Source: Prescottella defluvii
Lineage (GTDB): Bacteria; Actinomycetota; Actinomycetes; Mycobacteriales; Mycobacteriaceae
Reading direction: 5' to 3'
Length of the DNA: 64,000 nucleotides
Assembly (NCBI GenBank): GCA_029690005.1
Contig: CP121458.1
Span: 5,165,872 to 5,229,871 of the forward strand
In this document: positions 1-9,398 of the stretch, one piece after another
How positions within the stretch are numbered: the first letter of the stretch is position 1
Layout of the letters: every line of letters begins with the position of its first letter
The notes under the pieces: model-generated
Seen by the model: only the letters and a program-made list of their open reading frames with translations
Databases searched by the model: none
Told to the model about the DNA's origin: nothing
Position numbers and translations under genes: made by a program

Positions 1-1
1 C

Positions 2-979
2 GATCCTTCGAGCCTGGATCTCCAGGATCGATGGGTCCCCGCCGCCTCGGTTGCGCGCCTGCTCGAACTGTCGTCGGCCGTGTCCGGTCGCCCCGACTTC
101 GCACTCAAGCTCGCCGAACACCGGCGACTGTCCACACTCGGCCCCCTCAGCGTGAGCATCCGCGAAGAACCCAATGCCCGCAGCGCTTTCCAGATGCTGA
201 TCCGGTACCAGCACATGTACAACGAGGCCCTGCACATCCGCACGACCGAGCGGGACGGATTGTCCGCGATCCAGGTCAGCTTCGAACCCGGCGAACCGAT
301 GCCCGTTCGGCAGTCGACCGAGCTCGCCGTGACGGTGGTCTACCAGCTTCTCCGAAACCTGCTCGGCGATCGGTGGCACCCCGTATCCGTCTGCTTCGAG
401 CACGGCCGGCCGGTGGACGACTCGACGCATCGCCGGATGTTCGGCGCTCCCCTCACCTTCGACAACGACTTCAGCGGGATCGTCACCTACACAGGAGATC
501 TGAACGAACCGAACCGTCTGTCTGATCCAGGGTTGCGCTCGTACGCGAAGCAGTTTCTCGACACGATCTCGGCACCCGAGGAGCCCACACTCGAGGGCCG
601 CGTCCGCGAACTCGTCGAACTCCTGCTGCCGACCGGTCGGTGTTCGATCGACCAGGTGGCCCGCAGCCTCGGCGTCGACCGCCGCACGGTCCATCGCCAC
701 CTGGCGAAATCCGGCCAGACGTTCACCTCGGTCCTCGACACCACCCGGGCAGAACTCGCCAATCGGATGGTGAGCGGGACCCGCTACTCGTTCACCGAGA
801 TCTCCGAGATGCTCGCGTTCTCGACACCGAGCAGCTTCTCCCGCTGGTTCAACCAGCAGTTCGGCGTCAGCCCACGCGAGTGGCGCAAACAGGCAGCGGC
901 GGGCGTTCTCACGGGAACCGTCGGCACATATGAGACATCGGTGTCCCAAGATGCACAGAATGACGTCCCGGAGGGGTAA
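2..979 (+). CDS. AraC-family transcriptional regulator (5' end cut by window)
   Basis: DNA-binding activator/repressor of the AraC/XylS family. The reading frame is open to the left edge of the window, so the true start lies outside; the first internal candidate start is GTG at 80. The N-terminal part resembles the arabinose-binding-like sensor domain of OruR/ArgR-type AraC proteins. The C-terminal ~100 residues hold two helix-turn-helix motifs, the first around SIDQVARSLGVDRRTVHRHL and the second ending FSRWFNQQFGVSPREWR, the classic AraC signature. It lies upstream of, and in the same direction as, an MFS importer and scoA-scoB, which suggests it controls that catabolic cluster; this is inference. 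Intact over its visible length. Confidence 0.9.
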   Translation, partial: DPSSLDLQDRWVPAASVARLLELSSAVSGRPDFALKLAEHRRLSTLGPLSVSIREEPNARSAFQMLIRYQHMYNEALHIRTTERDGLSAIQVSFEPGEPMPVRQSTELAVTVVYQLLRNLLGDRWHPVSVCFEHGRPVDDSTHRRMFGAPLTFDNDFSGIVTYTGDLNEPNRLSDPGLRSYAKQFLDTISAPEEPTLEGRVRELVELLLPTGRCSIDQVARSLGVDRRTVHRHLAKSGQTFTSVLDTTRAELANRMVSGTRYSFTEISEMLAFSTPSSFSRWFNQQFGVSPREWRKQAAAGVLTGTVGTYETSVSQDAQNDVPEG

Positions 980-1182
980 TTATCGTAAACGGAGTCCATA
1001 TAACGTGATGTGCGCCACGTTCTCTTGCGTGCAGTAGCACGCATCACCTCGTATCCGACCTCCGGTGAAATGAGCGCTGCTCACCGCCTTCGACGCCCGC
1101 AGCCAGACCTCCCCCTCGCGACATCGGTCGACCCCCTCGATCGCCGCGCTCTCCACCAGCCCATCCGCCTCCAGGAGCCACC

Positions 1183-2545
1183 ATGGGACTGTCCCCACGC
1201 CGACCGAACAGCTGGTCGAAGCCACCGAACCCACCACCACCGAGCAGGACGTCGTCTCGACTGCCCGTCGTCCTCGATCCGGATCTACCCGTGGCTCGTG
1301 GCCGGACTCGCCTTCGCACTGCTGCTGTCGGACTACATGTCCCGACAGGTCCTCAGTGCCGTCTTCCCGATGCTGAAGGCCGACTGGGCTCTGTCCGATT
1401 CCCAGCTCGCCTCGCTCACCAGCGTGGTCGCTCTGATGGTCGGCCTGCTGACCTTCCCGCTGTCGTTGCTCGCCGACCGGTGGGGCCGAGTCCGAAGCCT
1501 GGTCATCATGGCGGTGGTGTGGAGCATCGCGACTCTGGGCTGCGCAATCGCGTCCAACTACGAGCAGATGCTGGCCGCCCGGTTCTTCGTCGGAGTCGGC
1601 GAGGCCGCATACGGCAGCGTCGGCATCGCGGTGGTCCTGAGCGTGTTCGCCCCGCGTCTGCACTCGTCGCTGAGCGGCGTCTTCATGGCCGGCGGATCCT
1701 TCGGCTCGGTGGTCGGTGTCTCGCTCGGCGGCGTCATCGCTGTGAATCTCGGCTGGCGGTGGTCGTTCACTGCAATGGCCGTGCTCGGACTGATCCTCGT
1801 CGCAATCTTCCGGGTCGTCGTCACCGAGTCCCGGCTCGCCAAGTACGCCGTGCACGACGAACCCGTCGTCCCGTCCGACGGCCATGCCGCCTCCGCCCCC
1901 GCTATCCGTGTCCCCGTGTCGACCCTGTTCACCAACCCGGCCGTGTGGTGCGCCTACCTCGCCGGCGGCTTCCAGATGTTCACCGCGGCCGTCCTGCTGT
2001 CGTGGATGCCCAGCTTCTTCAACCGGTACTACGGCATGGCGACCGACAAGGCGGCCGGGGCCGCCGCGATCATCGTCCTGATGGTCGGCACGGGAATGGT
2101 CGTGTGCGGCGTCGTCACCGACCGCGTGAGCCGTAACAACCCGGCGCGCAAGTGGATCACCGGCGTCGTGTTCTGCGCGATCTCCCTCGTGGCACTCGGC
2201 ATCGGATTCCGGATGGGCACCGGCGCTCCCCAGCTGATCCTGCTCGGAATCGGCGCCTTCTTCTCCGGCGGCTGCTCGGGCCCGACGGCCGCCATGGTCG
2301 CCGGCCTCACCCACGAGTCGGTTCGCTCGTCGGCACTGGGTACACTCACGATCGCCAACAATGTTCTCGGATTGGCGTTGGGCCCCTTCGTCATCGGCAT
2401 CCTCGCCGATCGACTGGGACTGCTCGAGTCCCTCCAGCTCGCGCCGCTCTTCTACATCGCTGCCATCGTCGCGCTGCTCGTCGGCAAGCGCGTCTACCCG
2501 GCCGGACTGCGCAAGCTCGCGTCGCAGAGCACCGCGTCCGCCTGA
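1183..2545 (+). CDS. MFS transporter (frameshifted near its N-terminus)
   Basis: Inner-membrane major-facilitator transporter with about 12 hydrophobic segments. The MFS signature loop is visible as [11 protein letters not shown] between TM2 and TM3. I chose ATG 1183 because AGGAG sits 5-9 bases upstream. From there the protein-like frame needs one base added in the CCCC run near 1192-1195, and another near 1265 to enter the long hydrophobic frame that runs to the stop. Both fit missing bases. The gene lies between an AraC regulator and scoA, so it probably imports an acid whose degradation yields 3-oxoacyl-CoA; the substrate is unknown. The 980-1182 stretch before it shows no convincing gene. 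Confidence 0.85.
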
Positions 2546-2585
2546 TCCAGCGATCCCCCAGACAGTCGGAGACGGAAAGGTACTC

Positions 2586-3351
2586 ATGAGCAAGATCTAC
2601 GCATCGGCGGCCGACGCTGTCGCCGACATCCCCTCCGGGGCGTCCCTGGCCGTCGGTGGATTCGGACTGTGCGGTATCCCCGACGTTCTGATCGCCACCC
2701 TCGCCGCCGGTACGGCAACCGACTTCGAGGTCTTCTCGAACAACTGCGGCACCGACGGCCACGGCCTGGGAATCCTACTCGAGGACAGGCGCATCCGCCG
2801 GGTCACGGCGTCGTATGTCGGGGAGAACAAGGAGTTCGCGCGCCAGTACCTGTCGGGTGAACTCGAGGTGGAATTGACGCCGCAGGGCACGCTCGCGGAG
2901 AAGATGCGTGCGGGTGGGGCGGGCATCCCCGCCTTCTTCACCCCGTCCGGAGTCGGCACCCCTATCTCCGAGGGCGGCCTGCCGTGGCGTTACGCCTCGG
3001 ACGGTTCGGTGGCGCTCGGCGTCGCCACCCAAGGAGGTCCGGGAGTTCGGTGGACGCGACTACGTCCTGGAGGAGTCGATCACGGCCGACTTCTCGTTGG
3101 TGCACGCCATGGTCGCCGACACCGAAGGCAACCTCGTGTTCAACAAGGCCGCAATGAACTTCAACCCGCTCGCCGCGATGGCCGGCCGGGTGTGCGTCGC
3201 CCAAGTCGAGGTGATCGTCGAGGCCGGAGAGCTCGATCCGGAGCAGGTGCACCTGCCCGGCATCTTCGTCGACCGGATCGTGCACATCGGACAGCAGGAC
3301 AAGAAGATCGAGAAGCGGACCGTTTCGGCCGCGAAGGAGGGCACACGATGA
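2586..3351 (+). CDS. scoA: Succinyl-CoA:3-oxoacid CoA-transferase subunit A (frameshifted)
   Basis: Subunit A of the two-subunit CoA-transferase that moves CoA from succinyl-CoA to a 3-oxoacid such as acetoacetate or 3-oxoadipate. The start ATG has a GGAAAGG ribosome site. The N-terminus carries the family's [11 protein letters not shown] glycine-rich segment and later [12 protein letters not shown]. The frame breaks in ACCCAAGG near 3027-3030: the next frame begins [15 protein letters not shown], which is the normal continuation. One extra base or two missing C residues would explain it. The stop overlaps the scoB start (ATGA), so the two subunits are translationally coupled. PcaI is an alternative name if the substrate is 3-oxoadipate, but no other pca gene is visible. 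Confidence 0.9.
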
Positions 3352-3994
3352 CCGCGGTGGTCGAGACCGTCGGCTGGACGCGCGAGCAGATGGCCGCACG
3401 CGCCGCACAGGAACTCGTGTCCGGCGAGTACGTCAACCTCGGAATCGGTCTGCCGACGATGATTCCGAACCACCTGCCCGAGGGTGTCCAGGTCACTCTG
3501 CACAGCGAGAACGGCATCCTCGGCACGGGGCCGTACCCGACCGAGGCCGAAGTGGACCCGGATCTCATCAACGCGGGCAAGGAAACCGTGACGGTCAACG
3601 CCGGCGCGTCGTTCTTCGACTCCGCAACCAGTTTCGGGATGATCCGCGGCGGCCACATCGACACCGCGGTGCTCGGCGGCATGCAGGTCTCCGCCACCGG
3701 AGACCTGGCCAACTGGATGGTGCCGGGAAGATGGTCAAGGGCATGGGCGGCGCGATGGACCTGGTCCACGGCGCGCGCCGGGTCGTCGTGCTCATGGAGC
3801 ACACCGACAAGTCGGGTGCCTCCAAGATCGTCGAACACTGCACGCTGCCGCTCACCGGGCGCGCGGTGGTCCACCGCATCATCACCGACCTCGCCGTGAT
3901 CGATGTGACGGATGCCGGTCTGGCACTTCGCGAATGCGCTCCGGGCGTGACCGAGGAGCAGGTGCGGGCCGCAACGGACGCGACGCTGCTCTGA
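3348..3994 (+). CDS. scoB: Succinyl-CoA:3-oxoacid CoA-transferase subunit B (frameshifted)
   Basis: Subunit B carrying the catalytic glutamate of the CoA-transferase in the motif [10 protein letters not shown]. It overlaps scoA by four bases. The frame breaks at 3724-3727: as read the protein goes [12 protein letters not shown], but adding one G gives [15 protein letters not shown], the highly conserved family sequence. This is among the clearest cases of a missing base in the window. The corrected length is 215 residues, normal for the family. A strong bidirectional hairpin terminator follows immediately. Confidence 0.92.
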
Positions 3995-4001
3995 ACGACA
4001 A

Positions 4002-4047
4002 CGAGAACGGGGGTGGGTGGCCGGTCGGCCACCCACCCCCGTTCTCG
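4002..4047. terminator. Bidirectional rho-independent terminator between scoB and VWA gene
   Basis: A perfect 21-bp inverted repeat (4002-4022 paired with 4027-4047) with a four-base loop sits between two convergent genes, eight bases after the scoB stop. It is the obvious transcription end point for both strands. Confidence 0.9.
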
Positions 4048-4058
4048 CGTCGGAGCGG

Positions 4059-5680
4059 TCAGCTCGCGGCGCGGCTACGCATCGCGTCGACGAACACACC
4101 GGGGATCTCGGCCGGCGTGCGGGCGACGTGGCTGGTGCCTCCGGTCGCAGCCGAGATCTTCTGCAGAACAGCGGCATCCGCGTCCTGGGTGATGCCGATC
4201 GTGACGATGATGACCGGACGGGCCGGGTCCTGCTCCTTCTTCAGCGTCGCGAGCAGCTCGTCGAGCGAGATGCTCGACGGATCCTCGTTGGCACCGTCGG
4301 TGAGCAGGATGACGCTGTTGATGGCGGCCGGGTCGTAGCCCTCCTTGACCTTGCGGAACGCGGCGAGCGTGGTGTCGTAGAGCCCGGTTCCACCCTTGAC
4401 GAGGGTGGGCAGTGTGCGCACCGCGTCCGTCAGACGCTGACGGTGGCTGACGCCGTCGACCATCTGGCCCATCGGCCGGATCGGGGTGAGCTCCTTGTAG
4501 TCCTGACCGTTGCCGCCCAGGCCGATCGAGAACGCCCACAACCCGAGCTGTGCGTTGTCGGGGAACAGCTTGGCGCCGGTCTCGCTGGCCTGGACCGTCA
4601 GCGCGATCCGGGATTCGGATCCGGCCTTCTCGTTCATCGAGCCCGAGACGTCCTCGACCACCAGCGCGCGCGACGGCAGCGCCAGCACCGCGTACCGCTT
4701 GAGCACCTGGGCGGTCGCGGCGGCATCGGTCGGGGTGAGGGTCGTGACGTCGCCGACGCCGCGCCCGGAATCGAGCGGGCTGCGGTCCGGTCCACGGAAA
4801 CCGCTGCGGGACAGGGCAGCACGCCCCGATTCGGATGCCATCGCCTCGGTCAGTGCGACGCCCGCCTCCTTCGCCGCGGCATGGTCGGAGCCCGCCGCGG
4901 TCACCACCACCGGGTAGTCGAGGAACACCGCACCGGTGTTGGGGACCGTGACCGCCAGCTTCGTCGGCTCGTTCTGGTTGCGGGCCGCGACCTGTCCCTC
5001 GGTCGCGATCGCGATGCCACCCTCCGAGGCGACCGCGCCGAGTCGCGCGAGCACGTCGGCCTGATGCAGGTTGGCGGCCTGTGCCTGCGCGAGCGGAACG
5101 AGGGCGCCCGGGACGGCGTCGGCGGGAACGGTGCCCGCGTCCACCTCGGCGAGCGCACCGACGATCGGCGCGGCCGAGACACTGCTGGTGAGCGGATCGC
5201 CGATCCGCAGCCCGTGCAGCTGCAGCGCGCTCAGCCACGTCGCGAAGAACGGCATGTCGCCCTCGCGGGCGGCGATCACGACCGGGGTGGCGGCGACCGA
5301 CGGTGCCGCGACGTCGAACAGGGTGCCCGATCCGCTGCTCGCCTTGGCGATCCACTGGGAGGAGTCCGGGATCCACAGGTCCGGGCCGCCCTGCTCCCCG
5401 GAGCGCCGAGCGCGTCGACACCCGACGCCGCCTGGACCGTGAAACTTCGGCAGCCCCGGTCGTCGGCCGACATCGCGGTCGTGACCTCGGTGAGCACCGG
5501 GGCGATCGACGGGTCCGCGGCCACGGTGTACGCGGTCGTCGACTCGCAACCACCGCCGGTGAGACTGTCGACGACGAAGTAGCCCGCACCCACGACGACC
5601 ACGGCGGCGAGGCCTATCGACCCGTACTTGACGACGGGAGAGACGGTTTTCGCGCGCGGTGCGCTATGGCGACCGGCCAT
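4059..5680 (-). CDS. Membrane-anchored substrate-binding/von Willebrand factor A protein (frameshifted)
   Basis: About 540 residues after correction. A short basic N-terminus and one membrane segment (about residues 18-36, GSIGLAAVVVVGAGYFVVD) tether it facing outward. A solute-binding-like domain follows, then a C-terminal VWA domain (about residues 340-540) with an intact MIDAS metal motif DVSGSMNEK and later LLTDGANED. The frame breaks at the CCCC run 5396-5399 (plus strand): adding one G gives GAPGEQGGPDLWIPDSSQW. Proteins with this domain pair are known in mycolata, but their ligand is not. It converges with scoB and stands alone. Confidence 0.85.
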
Positions 5681-5749
5681 GGCTTGGACCTCCAGGGAAG
5701 GCGCAGGGAGCGCTGGTGAGAGCGGATGGTCGGACGGATCCCGCCCGAG

Positions 5750-6181
5750 TCAGGCGTACAGGGTGACGAACTTCTGCAGGGAGCTTTCGATGTCGCCGCG
5801 CAGCGCCCTGGCGACGCCCGACCCGATCGGGCCGAAGAGCGCCGCGCCGCCGAGGTCGATGTCGAGGGCGACCCTCGCGCCTTCAGCGGCGGGGTCGACG
5901 CTGAGCACCAACCCGAGCTTGACGCCGCCCTTGCCGTCCCCCTTGAGGACCAGGCTGCGGGGCGGGTTGTACTGCTTCAACGTCCAGGCCACCCGGTTGC
6001 GCAGGCCCTTGACGGTGACGACCGAACTGATCGTGGTGCCCGCGCTCAGCGCCGCCGGTAGGTCACCGCGCCACGCCTCGTGGATGCTGAGCCACTGGTC
6101 GAACCCCGTCAGATCCGACGCCTTGTTCCATGCGTCTTCCGGGCTCATCGGCATGTCCATGGACACCTTCAGCTTGGCCAT
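5750..6181 (-). CDS. SRPBCC-fold (polyketide cyclase/START-like) protein
   Basis: A 143-residue protein of the SRPBCC superfamily, small single-domain proteins with a deep hydrophobic pocket. The opening AKLKVSMDMPMSPEDAW and the central GLRNRVAWTLKQYNPPRSL are typical of the actinobacterial subgroup. I placed the start at the internal ATG 6181; the frame is open 12 codons further upstream, but those residues do not look like the family. No signal peptide. Divergent from a methyltransferase gene. The ligand is unknown. Confidence 0.8.
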   Translation of the reverse strand: MAKLKVSMDMPMSPEDAWNKASDLTGFDQWLSIHEAWRGDLPAALSAGTTISSVVTVKGLRNRVAWTLKQYNPPRSLVLKGDGKGGVKLGLVLSVDPAAEGARVALDIDLGGAALFGPIGSGVARALRGDIESSLQKFVTLYA

Positions 6182-6289
6182 TGACGGATCGTAACCAATG
6201 ACAAAGGTGACGTACACGACAGCTGCGGCTCTTGCCGCACACTTCGCGGGGCATTTCGCGGCTGATGATCGAGGATTACCGTCGATCGT

Positions 6290-7032
6290 ATGAACGTGCC
6301 AGCTGATCCCTCACGTTTCGAAGAGATGTACCGCGATGAACAGACGGCGCACGGATTGCCGGCGGCCACGCCCTGGGACATCGGCGGGCCGCAGCCGGTG
6401 ATTCGACAGCTCGTCGCGCTCGGCGCGGTCAAGGGCGAAGTCCTCGACCCGGAACGGGTCCCGGGCACCATGCCATCCACTACGCGTCGAAGGGCTACTC
6501 CGCCACCGGTATCGACGCGTCGCCCACCGCCATCGAGCGCGCCCGACAGAACGCGCAGACCGCCGGCGTATCGGTGAATTTTCAGGTCGCCGATGCGACG
6601 GTGCTCGAAGGACTCGAGAATCGGTTCGACACCGTCGTCGACAGCGCCTTCTACCACACCTTCAGCACCGACACGGAACTGCAGAAGTCCTACATGCGGG
6701 CCCTGCACCGGGCCACGAAACCCGGGGCCCGGTTGTTCATGTTCGAGTTCAGCCCGCACAACGTCAACGGTCTGAGCTTCCCGCTCGCGATTCCCGAGGA
6801 CAACTTCCGAGAGATCCTTCCCGCCGGAGGCTGGAACCTCACCTACCTGGGACCGACCACCTATCAGGCCAATCTCAGCGTCGATGCCCTCCAGGCGATT
6901 GCTGCCGCCAACCCGGACATGTCCGAGAACTTCGAACCGCTGCTCGAACGGCTTCGGATCATCGAGCCCCTTCTGACCGACGGCAGAGCCCACCTTCCGT
7001 TCTGGGAAGTCCACGCCACCCGCGTCGATTGA
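6290..7032 (+). CDS. Class I SAM-dependent methyltransferase (frameshifted)
   Basis: Rossmann-fold methyltransferase of about 247 residues. As read, the frame breaks at 6450-6452 in GACCCGGAACGGG; adding one G gives VLDPGTGPGHHAI, the SAM-binding motif I, followed by the acidic loop ATGIDASPTAIERA. The repaired motif is strong evidence that the base is simply missing from this sequence. The C-terminal half is clean. The substrate cannot be told. It converges with the symporter gene mctC across a long hairpin. Confidence 0.85.
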
Positions 7033-7045
7033 CCGCACGACGCGA

Positions 7046-7085
7046 GACACCGGTCGGCCGGCGAAGTAGCCGGTCGACCGGTGTC
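7046..7085. terminator. Bidirectional terminator hairpin between methyltransferase and mctC
   Basis: A 17-bp inverted repeat (7046-7062 with 7069-7085, one G-T pair, six-base loop) lies exactly between the two convergent stops. Confidence 0.85.
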
Positions 7086-7105
7086 CGTCCCAGCCGGTGT
7101 CCGTC

Positions 7106-8749
7106 CTAGTGGGCGACCGCCTTCTCGACACCGACGCCGGTGAGCGAGCGGACCTCCATTTCGGCCTGCTTGACCGGGTCCTCGAGCTTGTTCCGGCCGA
7201 CGTAGGTGCCGACGATGCCGAGCACGAACGCGAGCGGGATCGACACGATGCCCGGGTTGGCCAGCGGGAACCACGAGAAGTCGGCGTGCGGGAACATCGA
7301 GGTCTTGGCACCCGAGACAGCCGGCGAGAAGACGATCAGCACGAGGCAGCTGATCAGGCCGCCGTAGATACTGAACAGCGCGCCGATGGTGTTGAACTTC
7401 TTCCAGAACAGCGAGTAGAGCAGGGTCGGCAGGTTCGCCGACGCGGCGACCGCGAACGCCAGCGCGACCAGGAACGCGATGTTCTGGCCCATCGCCAGGA
7501 TGCCGAGGACGATCGCGACGACACCGATCACGACCACGGTGATCCGCGAGACCCGGACCTGCTCTTCCTCCGACGCCTTGCCCCGCTTGATGACGCTCGC
7601 GTAGATGTCGTGGGCGAACGACGCCGACGCGGTGATGGCCAGGCCGGCGACGACCGCGAGGATCGTGGCGAACGCGACGGCAGAGATGATGCCGAGGAAG
7701 ATCGTGCCGCCGAGTTCGAACGCGAGCAGCGGCGCCGCCGAGTTCTCCTTGCCGGGGGCGGCGAGGATCTCGTCGGGTCCGACCATCTTCGCGGCGCCGT
7801 AACCGAGGACGAGCGTGAACAGGTAGAAGGCGCCGATCAGTCCGATCGCCCACGTCACCGAGCGCCGCGCTTCCTTGGCGGTCGGCACCGTGTAGAAGCG
7901 CATCAGCACGTGCGGCAGACCCGCGGTGCCGAGAACCAGGGCGATGCCGAGCGAGACGAAGTCGAGCCGCGACATGTCGCTGAGGCCGTACTTGGCGCCC
8001 GGCGCGAGCACGTCGCGACCGGCGACCGCCTCGTTGGCCGAGCCGTTCACCATGTTCTGCGCATCGGCCAGCAGTTGCGAGAAGTTGCCCTTCACCGCGA
8101 ACAGCACCATGACGAACATGATGGCGGCACCGGCGATGAGCAGGACGGCCTTGACCATCTGCACGTAGGTGGTGCCCTTCATGCCGCCGATGAGCACGTA
8201 CACGATCATCAGCACGCCGACGACGGCGACGACGATCGCCTGCCCCGCGAAGTCCTTGATGTTCAACAGGAGTGCGACCAGACCGCCCGCACCCGCCATC
8301 TGCGCGAGCAGGTAGAACAGCGAGACGACGAGGGTCGACAGGGCCGCGGCCATCCGGACCGGACGCTGCTTCAGCCGGAAGCTGAGCACGTCGGCCATCG
8401 TGAATCGTCCTGTGTTGCGCAACAGTTCGGCCACCAGCAGCAGTGCGACGAGCCATGCGACGAGGAACCCGATCGAGTACAGGAAGCCGTCGTAGCCGTA
8501 CACCGCGATCGCGCCGGCGATACCGAGGAACGAGGCGGCCGACAGGTAGTCGCCGGCGATGGCGAAACCGTTCTGCGGGCCGGAGAACTGGCCGCCGCCG
8601 GTGTAGAAGTCCGACGCCTTCTTCGTCGAACGGCTCGCCCGGATCACCAGCGTCATGGTGCCGACGACGAACGCGACGAAGATCGCGATGTTGAATAGCG
8701 GGTTGCCGACATCGGTGGCGGGCGCGGACTGCGCGAAGGTGGTGATCAC
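7106..8749 (-). CDS. mctC: Cation:monocarboxylate symporter of the SSS family (MctC/ActP type)
   Basis: A 547-residue sodium:solute symporter with about 13 membrane helices; intact. Family hallmarks include ASDFYTGGGQFSGPQNG near the N-terminus, GDYLSAASFLGIAG, and GTAGLPHVLMRFYTVP in the middle. MctC of Corynebacterium and ActP of E. coli import acetate, propionate or pyruvate; that substrate range is inferred here. The start is GTG at 8749, overlapping the stop of the DUF485 gene (GTGA), the usual arrangement for this transporter pair. A Crp/GlxR-like site lies in the promoter region of the pair. Confidence 0.88.
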   Translation of the reverse strand: MITTFAQSAPATDVGNPLFNIAIFVAFVVGTMTLVIRASRSTKKASDFYTGGGQFSGPQNGFAIAGDYLSAASFLGIAGAIAVYGYDGFLYSIGFLVAWLVALLLVAELLRNTGRFTMADVLSFRLKQRPVRMAAALSTLVVSLFYLLAQMAGAGGLVALLLNIKDFAGQAIVVAVVGVLMIVYVLIGGMKGTTYVQMVKAVLLIAGAAIMFVMVLFAVKGNFSQLLADAQNMVNGSANEAVAGRDVLAPGAKYGLSDMSRLDFVSLGIALVLGTAGLPHVLMRFYTVPTAKEARRSVTWAIGLIGAFYLFTLVLGYGAAKMVGPDEILAAPGKENSAAPLLAFELGGTIFLGIISAVAFATILAVVAGLAITASASFAHDIYASVIKRGKASEEEQVRVSRITVVVIGVVAIVLGILAMGQNIAFLVALAFAVAASANLPTLLYSLFWKKFNTIGALFSIYGGLISCLVLIVFSPAVSGAKTSMFPHADFSWFPLANPGIVSIPLAFVLGIVGTYVGRNKLEDPVKQAEMEVRSLTGVGVEKAVAH

Positions 8750-9108
8750 TGGGCCGGTCCTTCCAGTTCCTCGCGGATCGCCGACGACCGCGGATCGAGC
8801 TCGCGGTTCGCGAACCGCACGTACAGGGCGGTGATCACGAACGTCGTCACGAACTGGCCGAGCCCCAGGACGATCCCGAGGTTGACGTTGCCGAACACCT
8901 TGGTGGCCATGAAGTCCGGCGCGTACGTCGCCAGCAGGACGTACACGGCGTACCAGGTCAGGAAGAACGCGGTCATCGGAAAGACGAAGCGCCGCAAGCG
9001 GTGCCGCAGTTCCTGGAACTGCGGGCTGGCCTGCATGTCGACGAAGGCCTGCGCGTCGGGTGCGGGCCGCTGCGGCGGCGCGCCCGAATCGAGGTCGGTG
9101 GTGGTCAT
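8746..9108 (-). CDS. DUF485 membrane protein, partner of the monocarboxylate symporter
   Basis: A 120-residue protein with two membrane helices separated by a short loop (RRFVFPMTAFFLTWYAVYVL and the segment after VFGNVNLG), the DUF485 pattern. DUF485 genes (yjcH in E. coli) almost always precede the acetate-type SSS symporter, as here, with a four-base overlap. I chose the ATG giving MTTTDLDSGAP, preceded by AGGAG. The frame is open further upstream, but that part overlaps the promoter region. Confidence 0.88.
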   Translation of the reverse strand: MTTTDLDSGAPPQRPAPDAQAFVDMQASPQFQELRHRLRRFVFPMTAFFLTWYAVYVLLATYAPDFMATKVFGNVNLGIVLGLGQFVTTFVITALYVRFANRELDPRSSAIREELEGPAQ

Positions 9109-9199
9109 GGTGGCTCCTGGGACATCGGCAACCGCGTCGCGGCCGCTGGTGCGGGGTGTGCGATGCGACGCTAGTGAGAGCCATGTCACAGGAGAAGGG

Positions 9200-9215
9200 T
9201 GTGGCACCGGTCACA
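9200..9215. promoter_or_regulatory. Crp/GlxR-like operator in the DUF485-mctC promoter
   Basis: TGTGGCACCGGTCACA matches the TGTGA-N6-TCACA consensus of Crp/GlxR proteins at 9 of the 10 defined positions. It lies about 92 bases upstream of the DUF485 start. The rest of the 290-base divergent gap (9109-9398) also holds the GAGGAG ribosome site of the amidohydrolase and nothing else I can identify. Confidence 0.5.
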
Positions 9216-9398
9216 CGCCGAACTGTCGTTAGGTGCGCCGAACGGTCGTCCGGCCGCGACGAGCGGTTCCGCCGCGAGCGCCGACCCTCGCCCTTCGCAC
9301 GTCCCGAAATGCCACTCGCTGACACCGCGTCCAGTTAACCTACGGAATGTCATCACGGTGCGGATGGCGCGCCGGTCGACGATCAGCGAGGAGTGGAT

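Noticed and set aside
1010-1182. An extended N-terminus of the MFS transporter from ATG or GTG codons at 1010 onward.
   Set aside because: The residues are Arg/His/Pro-rich and unlike transporter N-termini; a good ribosome site favours ATG 1183.
980-2593. A 537-codon open frame on the minus strand opposite the MFS and scoA genes, and similar long antisense frames (for example plus-strand 7097-8698 over the symporter).
   Set aside because: Compositions are rich in Arg, Gly, Asp, His and Glu with no hydrophobic core or motif, and they lie exactly opposite clear genes. They are side effects of high GC.
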